Part shown: positions 11,279-22,148 of the stretch, piece after piece
Position numbering within the stretch: position 1 is the first letter of the stretch
Layout: each line of letters starts with the position of its first letter
Assembly (NCBI GenBank): GCA_030268105.1
Contig: BSDZ01000101.1
Span: forward strand, 2,566,001-2,630,000
Source: Volvox africanus
Taxonomy: Eukaryota; Chlorophyta; Chlorophyceae; Chlamydomonadales; Volvocaceae
Length of the DNA stretch: 64,000 nt
Reading direction: 5' to 3'
Program-made: the position numbers and the translations under genes
Notes under the pieces: model-generated
Told to the model about the DNA's origin: nothing
Database searches by the model: none
The model's input: the letters and a program-made list of their open reading frames with translations, nothing else

Positions 11279-12093
11279 TGTTGTATCCTTCCTTCTTCAA
11301 TCATGCACTGAATCTGCACGTCTGGATGTTAGCTACATGCGCACCGTGCTTACGAACAGCAAGGTGATTCAATGCGAGTAACGTGACAGCGGAAGACTCA
11401 GCAACAAGGAAAGATCCAACTTACAATAGACTTCGATTACAGATAGGTAGTCGGCCGTCAGACCCCGTGGGCAATGTTCATCATCCGGCTGAAGATGCTA
11501 TGCTTAAATAGCTCGGGCCGAATATAAATGAGTAAAACGTATATAATAGAATCAAATTGAGTTAAATACGCAAGTACTTAATCCAAAGTAGCGTCGAGCC
11601 GACTTCGGTCTCTAGGCGGCCGTCCTCGCACCTATCACGTCGTGATACCAATGTGCAGTACAGGTCTCACTGGATTTCGATCTCAAGTGTGAGTACCTTC
11701 GTAGCACTATTCTAAATACCGCGTAATCCGTGATATTAATGAATGCAACGCATGCAATATGTGAAAGTCCGAATATTGATATTCGGTTGCCGACCCAACC
11801 ATCGTGATCGTCGCATTCTCGCATACGCATATGGTTTATGACACGGATGAGGTAATAATATTTAAAGTATTATTACGTGGGATATTATACCAACAGATAG
11901 ATCGCGCATTAATTATCAGCCTCGAGTCAAACATGTTGACTGACAGCGCAATGTCGTAGATAATAATGCGACATGCCTGATTAGCTAGATATACTCAAAT
12001 ATATCATGCTCATATGATTATATCATGCTTCATAATGCTCGAATGTATTGCAGCCTACTTCAGTGTAAACGGTGATCGAACCAGCATACAACA
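11279..12093 (-). repeat. 3' LTR of element E (LTR1, inverted)
   Basis: Reverse complement of LTR1, 815 bp, from TGTTGTATCC to a CATACAACA end. It is followed at 12094 by the complement of a polypurine tract (CTATCCCCCC), which fixes it as the 3' LTR of a minus-strand element. Confidence 0.9.
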
Positions 12094-12775
12094 ACTATCC
12101 CCCCTCACATATGCAGCGTCCTTGCTGCATCGGACAGCATCGACTGCAAGTATCATTTGATCTGTGTGGCACGTAGACGAGCTTCCTCCAATAGGGGATT
12201 CATATCCGGCGAAAGGTTACGTGCCGGCTCCCATGAGTTATTCTCGCTTGAATACCCAGTCCACTTGACTTGATACTCGTGCATGGTCCACTTATGCCGG
12301 TGTCGGCCCACACGGTAAGTACGATAATCTAACACCCGCTCCACGTTGTAAACCTTCTGTTTACCAGCGATCCAGGTCTCCAGGACTAGTTAAACCGCTG
12401 CAGGGGTGTTAGCAAGCTCAGGAACAGGTTTGTACCACAATAAGGCATACGAGGGATACATGGAACGTGGGGTGAAGCATACCCTTAGCAGGCAAATCAG
12501 TCGCCTGACACTGCATTTCGTCCTTCGTAGTGGGCTCAACCTGTACATGGGTCGTGCAACAGGTTGTGCTTCAGGTACTGTTGTGTCGGCCTACAAAGGC
12601 CCGATCGAAAGATGATCATCGGTGGTCCAATCTTTGACACAACCCGTAGATACCTCAGGATACTACAGGGACATTATGGAAGATGTTCGCATGTCCTTGC
12701 AGCAAGGCTTTGATCTCAGGATCCACAGAAGTCTGCGCGGTGGTGGCATTGCAAATGCAACCAAGGCCTCACAAG
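12094..12775 (-). pseudogene. element E pol remnant with an RT-to-integrase deletion
   Basis: Read on the minus strand, 12775-12478 is the protease-RT linker and start of RT, ending at AAGGGTATG. It is joined at about 12477/12478 to HPTFHVSL-type sequence near the integrase C-terminus, and then to a chromodomain (12344-12153). Against element G about 2.4 kb is missing, covering the RT core, RNase H and integrase core. Several further stops are present. Confidence 0.85.
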
Positions 12776-14434
12776 TGTTGTGCCATGGTTCATTTCCAGC
12801 CGATGCGTAGGTCGATGGGACGCTACGAGGCGAAGTGCTGTTTTGATGAATGCATGAATGATCGATGCATATAAATGAACTTGCATGACATAAATGTATT
12901 CGCATACATTTATATATGTATTTGGCATGTTACCATTATCCATCACGACATCGCATCATGGCAAATCCGCCTAGCATGCATGAAATACCGAATCATCGAA
13001 GTGTGCATTATGCTCGTGCTACAAAACGATAGGTAATATTATTTGATATAATATTACTTCATTACAGCACATGTTGAGAGCTCCACACTCGTTGCGATAC
13101 ATGCCTTGCAACCGAATATCGTTATTCGGACCCTTGCATCATGCGAATGCCGGAAAGGCTTATCGATTGTTATCCGTGAACATCGCCTATGCGCAGTAGG
13201 GTTGTCACACTTAGGATCGGCCTCCTAGTGTGAGTCGTCCGGCGTCGTGATGCTGCGAGTATAACAGATGCGAGGACGGCTAAGCAAGATAAGACAAGAC
13301 ATTCGATACCGGAGAACACTTGTGTGTTCAACATTATTACTGCTAAATGTTCTTCTACTTAGCCCGAGCTAATTCTGAACTTCGCTTATCACCGCTGCAT
13401 GATGATTGTTGTACGCCGGTTCGATCACCGTTTACACCAAAGTAGAACGCAATCCATTTGAGCATTATAAAGCATGATATAATCATATTAGCATGATATA
13501 CTCGAGTATATCTAGCTAATCAGGCATGTCACATTATCATCTATGACATCGCGCTGTCGGTCAACATGTTTGACTCGAGGCTGATAATTAATGCATGATC
13601 TATCCGTTGGTATAATATTCCACGTAATAATGCTTTGAATATTATTACCTCATCTGTGTCATAAACCAGACGCGTATGTGAGGAGGCGACGATTGCGATG
13701 GTTGGGTCGGCAACCGAATATCGATATTCGGACCTTCGCATATTGCATGCGTTGCATTCATTAATGTCACGGATTTCGCGGTATTTAGAATAGTGCTACA
13801 AAGGTACTCACACTTGAGATCGAAATCCAGTGAGACCTGTACTGCACATTGGTATCACGACGTGATAGGTGTGAGGACGGCCGCCTAGAGACCGAAGTCG
13901 GCTCGACGCTACTTTGGATCAAGTACTCGCGTACTTAACTCAATCTAATTCGTATATATACGTTTTATGCATTTATATTCGGCCTGAGCTATTCCAGCAT
14001 AGCATCTTCAGCCGGATGATGAACATTGCCCGCGGGGTCTGACGGCAGACTTCTGATTTGCAACTGAAGATCATTGAAAGTTGAATCTTTCCTTATCATT
14101 AAGTCTTCCGCTGTCATGTTACCCGCACTGAAGTGTCTTGCTGTTCGTAAGCACCATGCACGTGTAGCTAACATCCAGACGTGCAGATTCAGTGCATGAT
14201 TGAAGAAGGAAGGATACAACAATGATTGCTTGCTTCCGGCGCTGACGGCGATTATGTCCATTGCATCGCTTCGGTCTGTAAGATTGTAAGTTATATCTCT
14301 TCTTGTCTTGAAGTCTTCCGCTGTCTCTGTTTGCTCTCGCTTGCCTTGCTGTACTTGCAAGTGCTCACGCATCGGTGTCAAAAGCCTTCAGACGCGCAGA
14401 TACTTATGAGCAAACACGAAGGAGAGGTACAACA
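12776..14434 (+). repeat. 5' LTR of element C (LTR2), split by a solo LTR1
   Basis: Begins TGTTGTGCC and ends GAGGTACAACA. It matches the 3' copy at 24394-25238 (845 bp) once the solo LTR1 (13407-14221) and one ATGAT are removed. It carries the CAACCGAATATCGTTATTCGG motif region typical of LTR2. Confidence 0.9.
13407..14221 (+). mobile_element. solo LTR1 (815 bp) with ATGAT duplication
   Basis: A complete LTR1 from TGTTGTACGCCGG to GGATACAACA, flanked by ATGAT at 13402-13406 and 14222-14226. Other LTR2 copies read GATGATTGCTTGC without interruption at this point. Solo LTRs arise when the two LTRs of an element recombine and the interior is lost. Confidence 0.95.
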
Positions 14435-14437
14435 AAT

Positions 14438-14452
14438 TGGTATCGAGACAGG
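14438..14452 (+). other. primer-binding site of element C
   Basis: TGGTATCGAGACAGG begins three bases after the 5' LTR end. It starts with TGG as expected for pairing to a tRNA CCA end. G has the same site at 29963 onward with TGG changed to TGT. Confidence 0.7.
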
Positions 14453-14899
14453 TTCGTTGCCTAACTGTCTCTTTGTGTCAACTCGGAAGTAGGTTCTCTC
14501 TTTGGCGAGTTCCAGCGACGAACCACGAGGACCGCTAGATACATTCGCCGAAGACCTAGGCCGCGCCGTTTTGGACGCCGCTGCTTCCGGTTTGTAATCA
14601 TTAAATTGCTTTTGTCTAGATTGTTGCACTTGTTGTGTAAGTGTACGCTCTGAGTCGCAGGTAATCTCAGCGCTCCGGCATTGCTTGCCACGACAACTGA
14701 GACCGGCTTTCGTCCGGACCAGTTGGCAACTCTTATTGCCCAAACTACGGAGATTAGGACTCAGCTGGGCAAGTACTTGCTGAGTTTACTGAATCTCCTC
14801 AAGAGTACTGTCGGTAGGCTCACTGAATCGTTTGTACTCTTGCTTTTGTGGTAGAAGTCGGCTTCTATTACGCAAACCTAGGGTATTGCTTCGTGTTCC

Positions 14900-16126
14900 A
14901 TGTCTGTGGAACGCGACTATATGCCACTCACTAGCTTAGCAAGCCAACCCGAATTTGTTGTGGCTGCTAGAGCTCCGGATAGAGGTCTTGAGACTGTTGG
15001 CACGCAAGCCACTCAAGAGCCCCTTGTCCTTCAGACCCCTGCCCACTTAATTGTGCCGCATTCAGCAGTTAATACGAATATGGACAACACTGCTGGACCA
15101 CGGGTTCTGCCATTACCTCAATCACAAGGGCACGCTGCCATTCCTGAGGTGATGAGATTGATAATTCCCGTTCCTAGGCTTACAATCTCGCTGAGTGAAA
15201 AGACACCAGGCCCTAGCATAGCCAATGCAACTCATGCGTACGTGCAACGCTAAGAAGTATCTCCAGGCTGTGTATGGTGGCGATAATGATGGTATCAGGT
15301 GTCTCTTCGTTGGCAACACCCTCGAGGGCGCAGCAAAGAACTGGTACCACGAATGGACCACCTCCCGGATTGACTATACTTTTGACGAGTTGATTTCTGC
15401 TCTGCTCGCATGATTTGCCACTGAGGTGCAAGCACGTGATGTGGAGGCTCGCAAGGTTTTGGCGGCCGGTACCTATCACATGCGTCGGGGTGAAAATGTA
15501 CCTGCGTACCAGTCACGCTTCGAAGCACTAGTGACCCCCATTGCTGACCTCACCGAGAATGAGCGTGTCTTTTGGTTTAAACGAGGCCTGACAAAACTTT
15601 TGGCTAAATGGTGCGCTACTGACTTGTCTGGGGTGCCGTTCAAGTCGTACGATGCCTTGGTCACTTTTGCTAGAGGGACGGAGGTACGACTCCTTGCCGG
15701 TGAAGAAGAAGTCAAGTCTGCCCCTCGTGCAAATGCCGTGCAAGTGCAGGATCCGCTTGGGGAAGCTGTGACTCTGGACCAGGAACTTGGAGCTACCCGC
15801 CCCGCGCCGCGATGCGACGCAGCAACCGGCAACGCAAGGCGCGCAGGGGCGCTAGCTCAGGTGTCCACGGGTCAGGAGGAGCAGGTCCGAGCTCGGATCC
15901 AGCTAAGAGCAGGAAGCGTGGCGGTGCGCCGTCGTCGGCAGCCGCACAGCGCTCTGACCCCAATGCAAAGCGGACTCACGCGGATGACCCGTTGATGCCA
16001 AAATGGAATTGCAATCATTCCGAGTTCGAACGTCGGAAAGCAGCCAATGTTTGTCTACGGTGCGCGGAGAGCCATCCTACCAAGGATTGCCCGTTGCTGC
16101 CACCGTTTGTACCTCAGCCGAAATAG
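14900..16126 (+). pseudogene. Gag of element C
   Basis: Starts MSVERDYMPLTSLASQP and carries the same Gag domain as A (KYLQAVYGG, CLFVGNTLEGAAKNW, FATEVQARD, RRGENVPAYQ). The C-terminal zinc knuckle CLRCAESHPTKDC has all ligands. Lesions are a frameshift near 15245, TGA at about 15411-15413 and another frameshift near 15800. It ends with the family TAG at 16124-16126. Confidence 0.85.
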
Positions 16127-16165
16127 GGGTTTGCCCGGGTTCCTGCGGAGGGGGCACCACCCGGG
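16124..16165 (+). promoter_or_regulatory. putative UAG readthrough signal (element C)
   Basis: TAG then G. After seven bases comes CCCGGGT (16134-16140), pairing with ACCCGGG (16159-16165). The spacing equals that of element A while the seventh pair is T-A instead of A-T. The downstream pol frame is in phase with gag. Confidence 0.6.
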
Positions 16166-17939
16166 AATTCTGAACTAACACGTGGTTGGTGGTCATCCTT
16201 ACGACCAGCCATGAAGGCATTGTTGCCTTGCGTACTTGGACACATCGAGCGAGTCATTGCGCGACGCATCACGCTTGATGGACGCACGGGACTTCTCTGC
16301 TTCGATCCGCTGTGTAATCTGTTTACACCACGCCGTCCCCTGTCGTCTATCGATCTGTCTAACCACGTGGTTTTGTTCATCCCCTCGTCTCTGCGTGAGA
16401 TGTCGGAACAGTTGGCCGTATACAGGAGATGTAGGCGTCAATATCCGGGCACCGCTGCATGTGTATTACTCCCCGCTTTCTGTCGGCGCAAGGCAGAGGC
16501 ATCGTTAAGGGGTATGCGGCGTGTCCACCGGTTCAAGCCGGGCACCGTTTTGTTTAATGGTGTGGATCGGGAGGGTATGCTGGCTCCGTGGCCAGGCACA
16601 TCCTACTCGGTTGACGTTTGGTACGAAGCTCCTGAAGAGGGTTCTGTAAGTTTAGAACCCGCCCTAAGTGCACTGACGTTATCTGCTGGGCAGTCGCTCA
16701 TAGATAACCGTGTCCCGGTGGTTCAGATTGGTTTGAATGGCCGTACTCTGAAGGCACTCGTTGACACCGGTGCCAGCGATGACTTCATCTCTGTCGCAGA
16801 GGTGAATGCGCTGGGGTTGACCCCAGAGCCGTCTGATTGTCCACAGGTTACCCTTGCTGACGGGGGTAAGCATCCCATCGTGGGCAGGATCACCCTTAGC
16901 CTATCGTTAGGCCCTTTGCGTGTTGTGACCCGGCCGTACATGCTGCAGGGCTTGGCAGAGACTGCACCGTACATAATGGGGTCTTCGACATTACGACAGT
17001 ACCGTGCACGCATCGATATGGAGGCTGCAACCCTGCATATGTGCAAGGGTACTCTGTCGATTAAGGTACCTTTCCTGTCGTTCGAACATGTCACACCAAA
17101 GGAGGGCAAAGCTGAGGCGGTGCCTATGGTTAATTTCGCTGTGACCACAATGGCCGCGTGAATCGAACTGGAGCTAGTCGGGCGTAAGGAAGCTGTCCGT
17201 TTGTTACGGAAGGGTGCCCACGGACTGCTTTTGAGGCCACGGGTGGGCTGCAGTGCCACCACCGTGCAGACTTTTGTGGATCCTGAGGTTGAGGCCCTAC
17301 TGTCGCAGTATGAGGACGTCTTCAAAGATATCCCCGGGCTGCCACCTATGCGTCTTGTTGATCACACAATCCCTCTCATGCCTGGAGCGCAGCCTGTGGC
17401 CCGGCCAATGTACAGGTTGAGTCCATTGGAGCTGGATGAGGTGAAGCGCCAGGTGACGGATTTGCTTGCAAAGGGTATGATCTCATCTTCGGCTCGTGCT
17501 CGACGTTATGAGGCGGGAGCAATTGTTTGCTAAACGCGCCAAATGTTTTTGGGCGCAGCCTCAGGTGGAATATTTGGGCCACATTGTGTCGGCCACCGGT
17601 GTGAAGATGGACCCGTGGAAGGTCGCCGTGGTTCGCAATTGGCCCGCGCCTCAGAACCTCATGGAGCTGCGTAAGTTCCTTGGCTTGACCAATTATTTCC
17701 GAAAGTTCATTGAAAAATATTCCATCATTGCGGCCCCGCTTACTAACTTAACTCTCAAAGGCGTTTTCGTTTCGCTCGAGTCGTGGACGTCGCAATGCCA
17801 GTGGGCATTCGAAGAGCTCAAGCGAACCGTTGCCGAAGATGTCACCCTCGCATTCCCTGACTACTCGTTGCCGTTTCGTGTTGAGGTGCTTTCTGATGCC
17901 TCAGTATTTGGAAGCGGCGCTGTATTGTTACAGGAAGGG
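16127..17939 (+). pseudogene. element C protease and RT with the RT core deleted
   Basis: The pol N-terminal region is followed by protease [12 protein letters not shown] (about 16758-16793), the linker to RT and the first part of RT. TGA at 17159-17161 replaces an Arg CGA of element G. After AAGGGTATGAT (about 17471-17481) the sequence jumps to LDVMRREQLFAKRAKC, removing about 420 bp with the catalytic YLDD. The RT thumb and start of RNase H then run to 17939, where element D is inserted. Confidence 0.9.
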
Positions 17940-17944
17940 TGACC

Positions 17945-18298
17945 TGTAGCAGTCCTTTTCAGAATACTACTAGATTTGTGCGGAAGCGTAGCTTTTGTAG
18001 ATTTAGAGATAGCTCGCAAGTAAGTTAGCGTCGCGAAATTGTACATCTATTGGGAATAATTGGTGACAGCGGAGTCTTTAACTCCGAACAATTCGTATTG
18101 TGATACTAAATTGTCAGGCCTTAGGTCTTCACCAGGGTGACTTTAATATTGGCTCACCTAGCCAAGATGTACGGCAATCTTCTTTGCCAATCGCGAAGTT
18201 TACTCGTAGTTAGTTTTTGGTTAGGCATCATGCTTATTGCATGATTGCCTACCGCTTTATCTGGGCCTATTTCTCTAAGGTAAATGTAGTTTCCTACA
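17945..18298 (-). repeat. 3' LTR of element D (354 bp)
   Basis: Direct repeat partner of 22149-22502. On the minus strand it starts TGTAGGAAAC and ends GGACTGCTACA. It differs from its partner at about five sites. Confidence 0.95.
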
Positions 18299-18333
18299 TT
18301 CCCGCCCCTCTGAAGCGAAACGTCCCGGGAGCG

Positions 18334-20070
18334 TCACCGTCTCCTCTTGGATGAGGTTCCTTTCTCAGTGGGTCTCGGCCCTTTGGCTTTGAGTCTTCGC
18401 TCATATTCCTCAATGGCTTCCACCAGAGGATCTGATTCTTTCAGTGATGCCTCGGTTTCATATGTATTGTGAGTGGAATCATATCCTTCCCACTTGATAA
18501 GGTACTCTCGACGAGTTTTACCTCTGCCCCCACGGATTGAGACATCCCGATGATCTACAATGGCTTCAACCATGTAGAATGGTTCACCCTCAATAACGAG
18601 TGGTGAGGGTGGTTGTCGCTGAGCGTCCTCCTTGAATGGTTTCAGGAGTGACACATGAAAGACCGGGTGTAAGCGAGATTCAGCTGGTAAGCCAAGTTTT
18701 ACCGCTGTTTCACCAATATTAGCGACAACTGTATATGGGCCGATGAATTTTGGCATCAGCTTCTTAGTTCCAGGTTTTTTAAGGTTAATATTCTTGGTAC
18801 TTAACAGCACTTTTTGCCCAACCTCATAACGCACGGGGCGCCGAGAAGAGTCAGCATCCTGTTTTTGTCTAGATTGCGCAGCCTGGAGACAAGTTTTAGC
18901 GAGTTGCAATCGCTTGCGCATGATGGTGGAGTACTCATCAGCAGCTGGCACTTTCGAGGGTATATGCAGGTCAACCGGCACACGTGGTTGCTGGACACCA
19001 TTAAGCAAAAATGGTGTCATACCTGTCGAACGTTGTTTGGAGTTATTGATAGCAAACTCTAAGACCATGCGTAGTCCTTGCCCATTTGCCTTTTCGACAA
19101 AGAGAACTGGAGCCCCATAGGGTGAGGTAGAGGGTTCGATATATCCCTTATTGAGCAGTTCGGTAACTTGCTTCTTGACCTCTTGTTGCTCCAGTTGGGT
19201 GAGCCTATAGGCTCGTTTAGCGGGTGGTATGGCACCATCCACTAAAGGAATCGTGTGACCAATGTCCCGGTCGGGGGGGAGGCCTTGAAGGTCCTCGAAT
19301 ACATCCTTGTATTCCTCCAGTAATTCTGATAACTTCAAATTAGCTAGGAGATTATTCCCACCGGAACTGGGGTCAGGAGTTGGAGTGTGCTCCTCTGCTT
19401 GCACAAGTACGAGATAACTCCGTGCTCCTTTAGCAATTCGTTTGCCTGCTGCTTTCACAGATACCGTCTCGACAGTAGTCGCTGCATCAAGTGTTGCAGT
19501 GACATAGTTCATGAGGGTAATCGCATCAAGGTTAGTGTCGATACCCGGGGAAGACCAAAGGGATGGCGTAAACGTATACGCATCATTTGGCTTCTTATAC
19601 ACTGTCAGGGTATGAGTTGCCCAGCACATTGTGGCTTTTCGTTTTCCTAACCAGTCATTAGCCAGGATAATATCAACACCTGGGACATCTTGCTTTAGAA
19701 CAAGGAGTTTGACTGTGTCATGGAACTTGTCAATTTGAAGATTGGTAACAACTGAGCCCTCAATCAGTTCTGTGTTGCCATTAGCCACTTTAACTGAGCT
19801 GGTAAGTGTGGGTTTGAGAGCAAGGGCCATTTTCGTAACGGCTGTTAGGGATATAAACCCGTCTGCGGTACCTTTACAATTGGCACCGGAATCGGCCAAG
19901 ACTTTGCAGGCCGTTTGGCACAGTTGAGCATCAAAGATCATAGAAGGTGTAGAACCAACTATGGAGTTCAAGTGCACGGTAGTGGACGGTCGGTCATACC
20001 ATAGCTGGAGAGGCCATGGGACACCGGGCATAAGCTCCCGTACTCCTGTGCAACTTTTCTTCAGGAACAA
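18334..20070 (-). CDS. element D protease / truncated RT / integrase tail / chromodomain fusion
   Basis: A 578-residue open frame. The N-terminal half has an aspartic protease with VLADSGAN as active site (about residue 57). Then comes the RT N-terminus (GHTIPLVDGA, YRLTQLEQQEVKKQV, PSTSPYGAPVLF) to GLRMV. At about position 19064 it passes straight into LEFAINNSKQRSTG of the integrase C-terminal region, then FIGPYTVV and HPVFHVSLLKPF, a chromodomain (YMVEAIVDHRD..EYLIKWEGYDSTHNTYE) and a basic tail. The join keeps frame. The product could bind chromatin and cleave polyprotein but cannot reverse-transcribe or integrate. It is in frame with the ORFs upstream, separated by TAA at 20074-20076. 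Confidence 0.9.
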   Translation of the reverse strand: MFLKKSCTGVRELMPGVPWPLQLWYDRPSTTVHLNSIVGSTPSMIFDAQLCQTACKVLADSGANCKGTADGFISLTAVTKMALALKPTLTSSVKVANGNTELIEGSVVTNLQIDKFHDTVKLLVLKQDVPGVDIILANDWLGKRKATMCWATHTLTVYKKPNDAYTFTPSLWSSPGIDTNLDAITLMNYVTATLDAATTVETVSVKAAGKRIAKGARSYLVLVQAEEHTPTPDPSSGGNNLLANLKLSELLEEYKDVFEDLQGLPPDRDIGHTIPLVDGAIPPAKRAYRLTQLEQQEVKKQVTELLNKGYIEPSTSPYGAPVLFVEKANGQGLRMVLEFAINNSKQRSTGMTPFLLNGVQQPRVPVDLHIPSKVPAADEYSTIMRKRLQLAKTCLQAAQSRQKQDADSSRRPVRYEVGQKVLLSTKNINLKKPGTKKLMPKFIGPYTVVANIGETAVKLGLPAESRLHPVFHVSLLKPFKEDAQRQPPSPLVIEGEPFYMVEAIVDHRDVSIRGGRGKTRREYLIKWEGYDSTHNTYETEASLKESDPLVEAIEEYERRLKAKGPRPTEKGTSSKRRR

Positions 20071-20073
20071 TTG

Positions 20074-20490
20074 TTACCCTGGTGCATATGTTTTGATCAG
20101 GCGAAAGCCTGCTGCTCGCATACTGTGCTCTATTGAGCTCCACTTGGGGACTACAAAGACTGCAGAGGTATTTTCTGGATCTTTGTGTTTGCAGGAGATA
20201 TAGTGTTTTTGCCATTGAGCAATGTGATTGTAAGGAGGATTAATCCAAGCAAACTCACCCGCAAGATTATGGGTCGCAAATGGGTTTGATGGAGAGGCAA
20301 AACGTGGACAGAGACTATTATTGCCCGAATCGTTACATGTGGCGTCAAAGGTAAATTGACGGCCGAGTTGGGTCTCAACCTGACGGAATTCATCAGGCCG
20401 GAACATCCGAGCAGTCTGAGGGCTGTCGGTCATGGGCAACACAAACTCTCCATCTGGTGCAACCAGTTTAACTGGTTCACATTCCTCCAC
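20074..20490 (-). CDS. element D NPPY domain, Dam-like N6-adenine methyltransferase candidate
   Basis: About 139 codons between gag and protease, in frame with both. Key segments are QFTFDATCNDSGNN, a Cys-Pro-Arg-Phe step, FAWINPPYNHIAQW and SAVFVVPKWSS. The NPPY box following an acidic FDA/FDV motif is the layout of phage-type Dam N6-adenine methyltransferases. A related motif set (Asp-rich start, PP box, VVP.W) also occurs in the RNase-H-like region of DIRS retroelements, so activity is not assured. It is bounded by TAG (20506-20508) and TAA (20074-20076). There is no ATG at its start, so expression would need readthrough. Confidence 0.55.
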   Translation of the reverse strand: MEECEPVKLVAPDGEFVLPMTDSPQTARMFRPDEFRQVETQLGRQFTFDATCNDSGNNSLCPRFASPSNPFATHNLAGEFAWINPPYNHIAQWQKHYISCKHKDPENTSAVFVVPKWSSIEHSMRAAGFRLIKTYAPG

Positions 20491-20505
20491 ACGCTTGCCA
20501 GGGTC

Positions 20506-22101
20506 CTATTCGTGCATTTTAGATTCGAGCCGGGCAGCAAGCGCCAACTTCTTTTCCGCCTCAGCCTTGATCGCCTTGGAACAGTCCACTACGTGGTCCG
20601 GCCAAGACTGGCCTGGCTTCTTAAAGCCATGGCAATAGCGGCACCGGGTACTAGGAGGCTTGTCAGAAGTGTGGTCGGTCCGGGGCTTCTTGCTCACGGA
20701 CTGCCAGCCCTGTTGAAATCGGGAAATAGGGCGTTTTTGGTAGGGATGTCTGGATTTAGGGGTGGTTACCGTAGCCGCTTTCAGCTCAACGGTGGCAGTC
20801 TTATCTTTCCCTGCCTTCCACCGGACCTCTTGGCCGACTGCATATAGGATGCATTTATCTAAATCCTGCCAGTCCTTGCCCTCATCGTCAGTTGCACACC
20901 GACCCCGAAGTGTTGGAACTAAGCCTTTGATGTACCAGCTAATCTGGTCGGCTTTATCCATGTCCTTAGCTTTGCGTAGGACATCATGGAAGCGCTGTGT
21001 GTACTCAGCAACGGTTTCAGCAGTTTTCATGTCGTATTCGTGAGAGTGCAAGCGATCCCTTGCTGCCATGGCAGTGTTGCGTTGCGTGTCCCCATATTGC
21101 AGGAGAAATGCCACCCTTAAGGTTTTGCGTGTGAGGGGTTTCTTGCCCGACTTGTGCATCTCTAGGACATCTGCTGCCCAGACCTGTGCTTTGCCCGTTA
21201 AGAAGTACATGTGCTCAAATGGGTCCATGTTCATCAGGTCGAAATATTGCATGAGTACATTGAACCAGAATCGGGTGCAAGTGATGGTGCTATCCTTCTT
21301 CCCAGAAAATTTGGGGGGATGTGGAACCCGTCTATTAGGGCTTACCTCACTTGGCCGGCTGGATTTTGGGGCGGTTGTCTGAGAATCGCTACCCCCAGCT
21401 AGGTGTGCGGTTGCTTCCACCCAAAGGGACTGAACCTCCTCGAGTGTTGGCACCAAAACTAGGTGTTTCTCTAGGATGGCTTGCAGCGTTGTTTGCTGGA
21501 GGGCATCCTTAGGCAAAAGGGTTGCGATGCTCGACCCAGCGATTGTGGAAATAATATCTAGGATCGCTTTTTTGCGTGAGTCGGCCGCTTCAGATGATTG
21601 TGAACGCTCCGAAAGGCGTTCGAAAATCTGTTCTAATAGGGCTCGCGTGCGGTCCGTATCCGCGCGGAGGACACCCATCTGATTTTCGAAGGACTCCTTA
21701 AGGTGCGTGATTTCGCTTTCTAATGCAACAACACCATTATGTGTTGCGTTGCGCATTGTTTCTGCAACATGTTGGGCCGCGCGCGTTTGTTCTGGTGTGC
21801 GCTGCGGAAGGCCATTGGGAGGTAACGCGACATCTCCTTCATCCGGCATTGGTTTTTGGGACCCGCGGATAATAGGAATATTATTATTAAAATTATTGGT
21901 GGGAATTACTGGAGCCGAAGGCACCGTTTCCGTAGGTTCAATGTTTATCCGATGTGGTCGTCGATTGGTGGCTATGGCGGCTAAACGCTCTAGTCGCAAA
22001 ATTTTATTGAGATTTTTACGTTTAAAACGTAAGAGTTCCTTCCGCGCTTTTGCTGCGGAGGATTTGTGGTTGTGGTGGGAGTGTCGCGTGGCATTGCGCA
22101 A
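20506..22101 (-). CDS. Gag of element D
   Basis: A 531-residue frame. It has a basic N-terminus, a coiled-coil-like middle, a Gag domain (FWFNVLMQYFDLMN, AQVWAADVLEMHKS, LRVAFLLQYGDTQRN, TVAEYTQRFHDVLRKA) and a C-terminal cysteine cluster CRYCHGFKK..WPDHVVDC. That cluster is CxxC-H-C-like but more widely spaced than the classic knuckle. It is unrelated in detail to Gag of families 1 and 2. It ends in TAG followed by G, and the frame continues. A perfect AACCAGT/ACTGGTT hairpin lies about 28 bases further on (20477-20461). Confidence 0.85.
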   Translation of the reverse strand: MRNATRHSHHNHKSSAAKARKELLRFKRKNLNKILRLERLAAIATNRRPHRINIEPTETVPSAPVIPTNNFNNNIPIIRGSQKPMPDEGDVALPPNGLPQRTPEQTRAAQHVAETMRNATHNGVVALESEITHLKESFENQMGVLRADTDRTRALLEQIFERLSERSQSSEAADSRKKAILDIISTIAGSSIATLLPKDALQQTTLQAILEKHLVLVPTLEEVQSLWVEATAHLAGGSDSQTTAPKSSRPSEVSPNRRVPHPPKFSGKKDSTITCTRFWFNVLMQYFDLMNMDPFEHMYFLTGKAQVWAADVLEMHKSGKKPLTRKTLRVAFLLQYGDTQRNTAMAARDRLHSHEYDMKTAETVAEYTQRFHDVLRKAKDMDKADQISWYIKGLVPTLRGRCATDDEGKDWQDLDKCILYAVGQEVRWKAGKDKTATVELKAATVTTPKSRHPYQKRPISRFQQGWQSVSKKPRTDHTSDKPPSTRCRYCHGFKKPGQSWPDHVVDCSKAIKAEAEKKLALAARLESKMHE

Positions 22102-22148
22102 GTTTATCTCACCTGAGGAGGATCGTTGCTCAGACCCTCGCTACCAAT

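Noticed and set aside
20074..20508. TAG and TAA read as glutamine (the ulvophyte-type code), which would fuse the element D frames
   Set aside because: Both host genes end in TAG where the protein families end, the glutamine-rich tail of the bromodomain protein uses only CAG/CAA, and stops in A and C replace non-Gln codons of G. Ordinary readthrough or mutation suffices.
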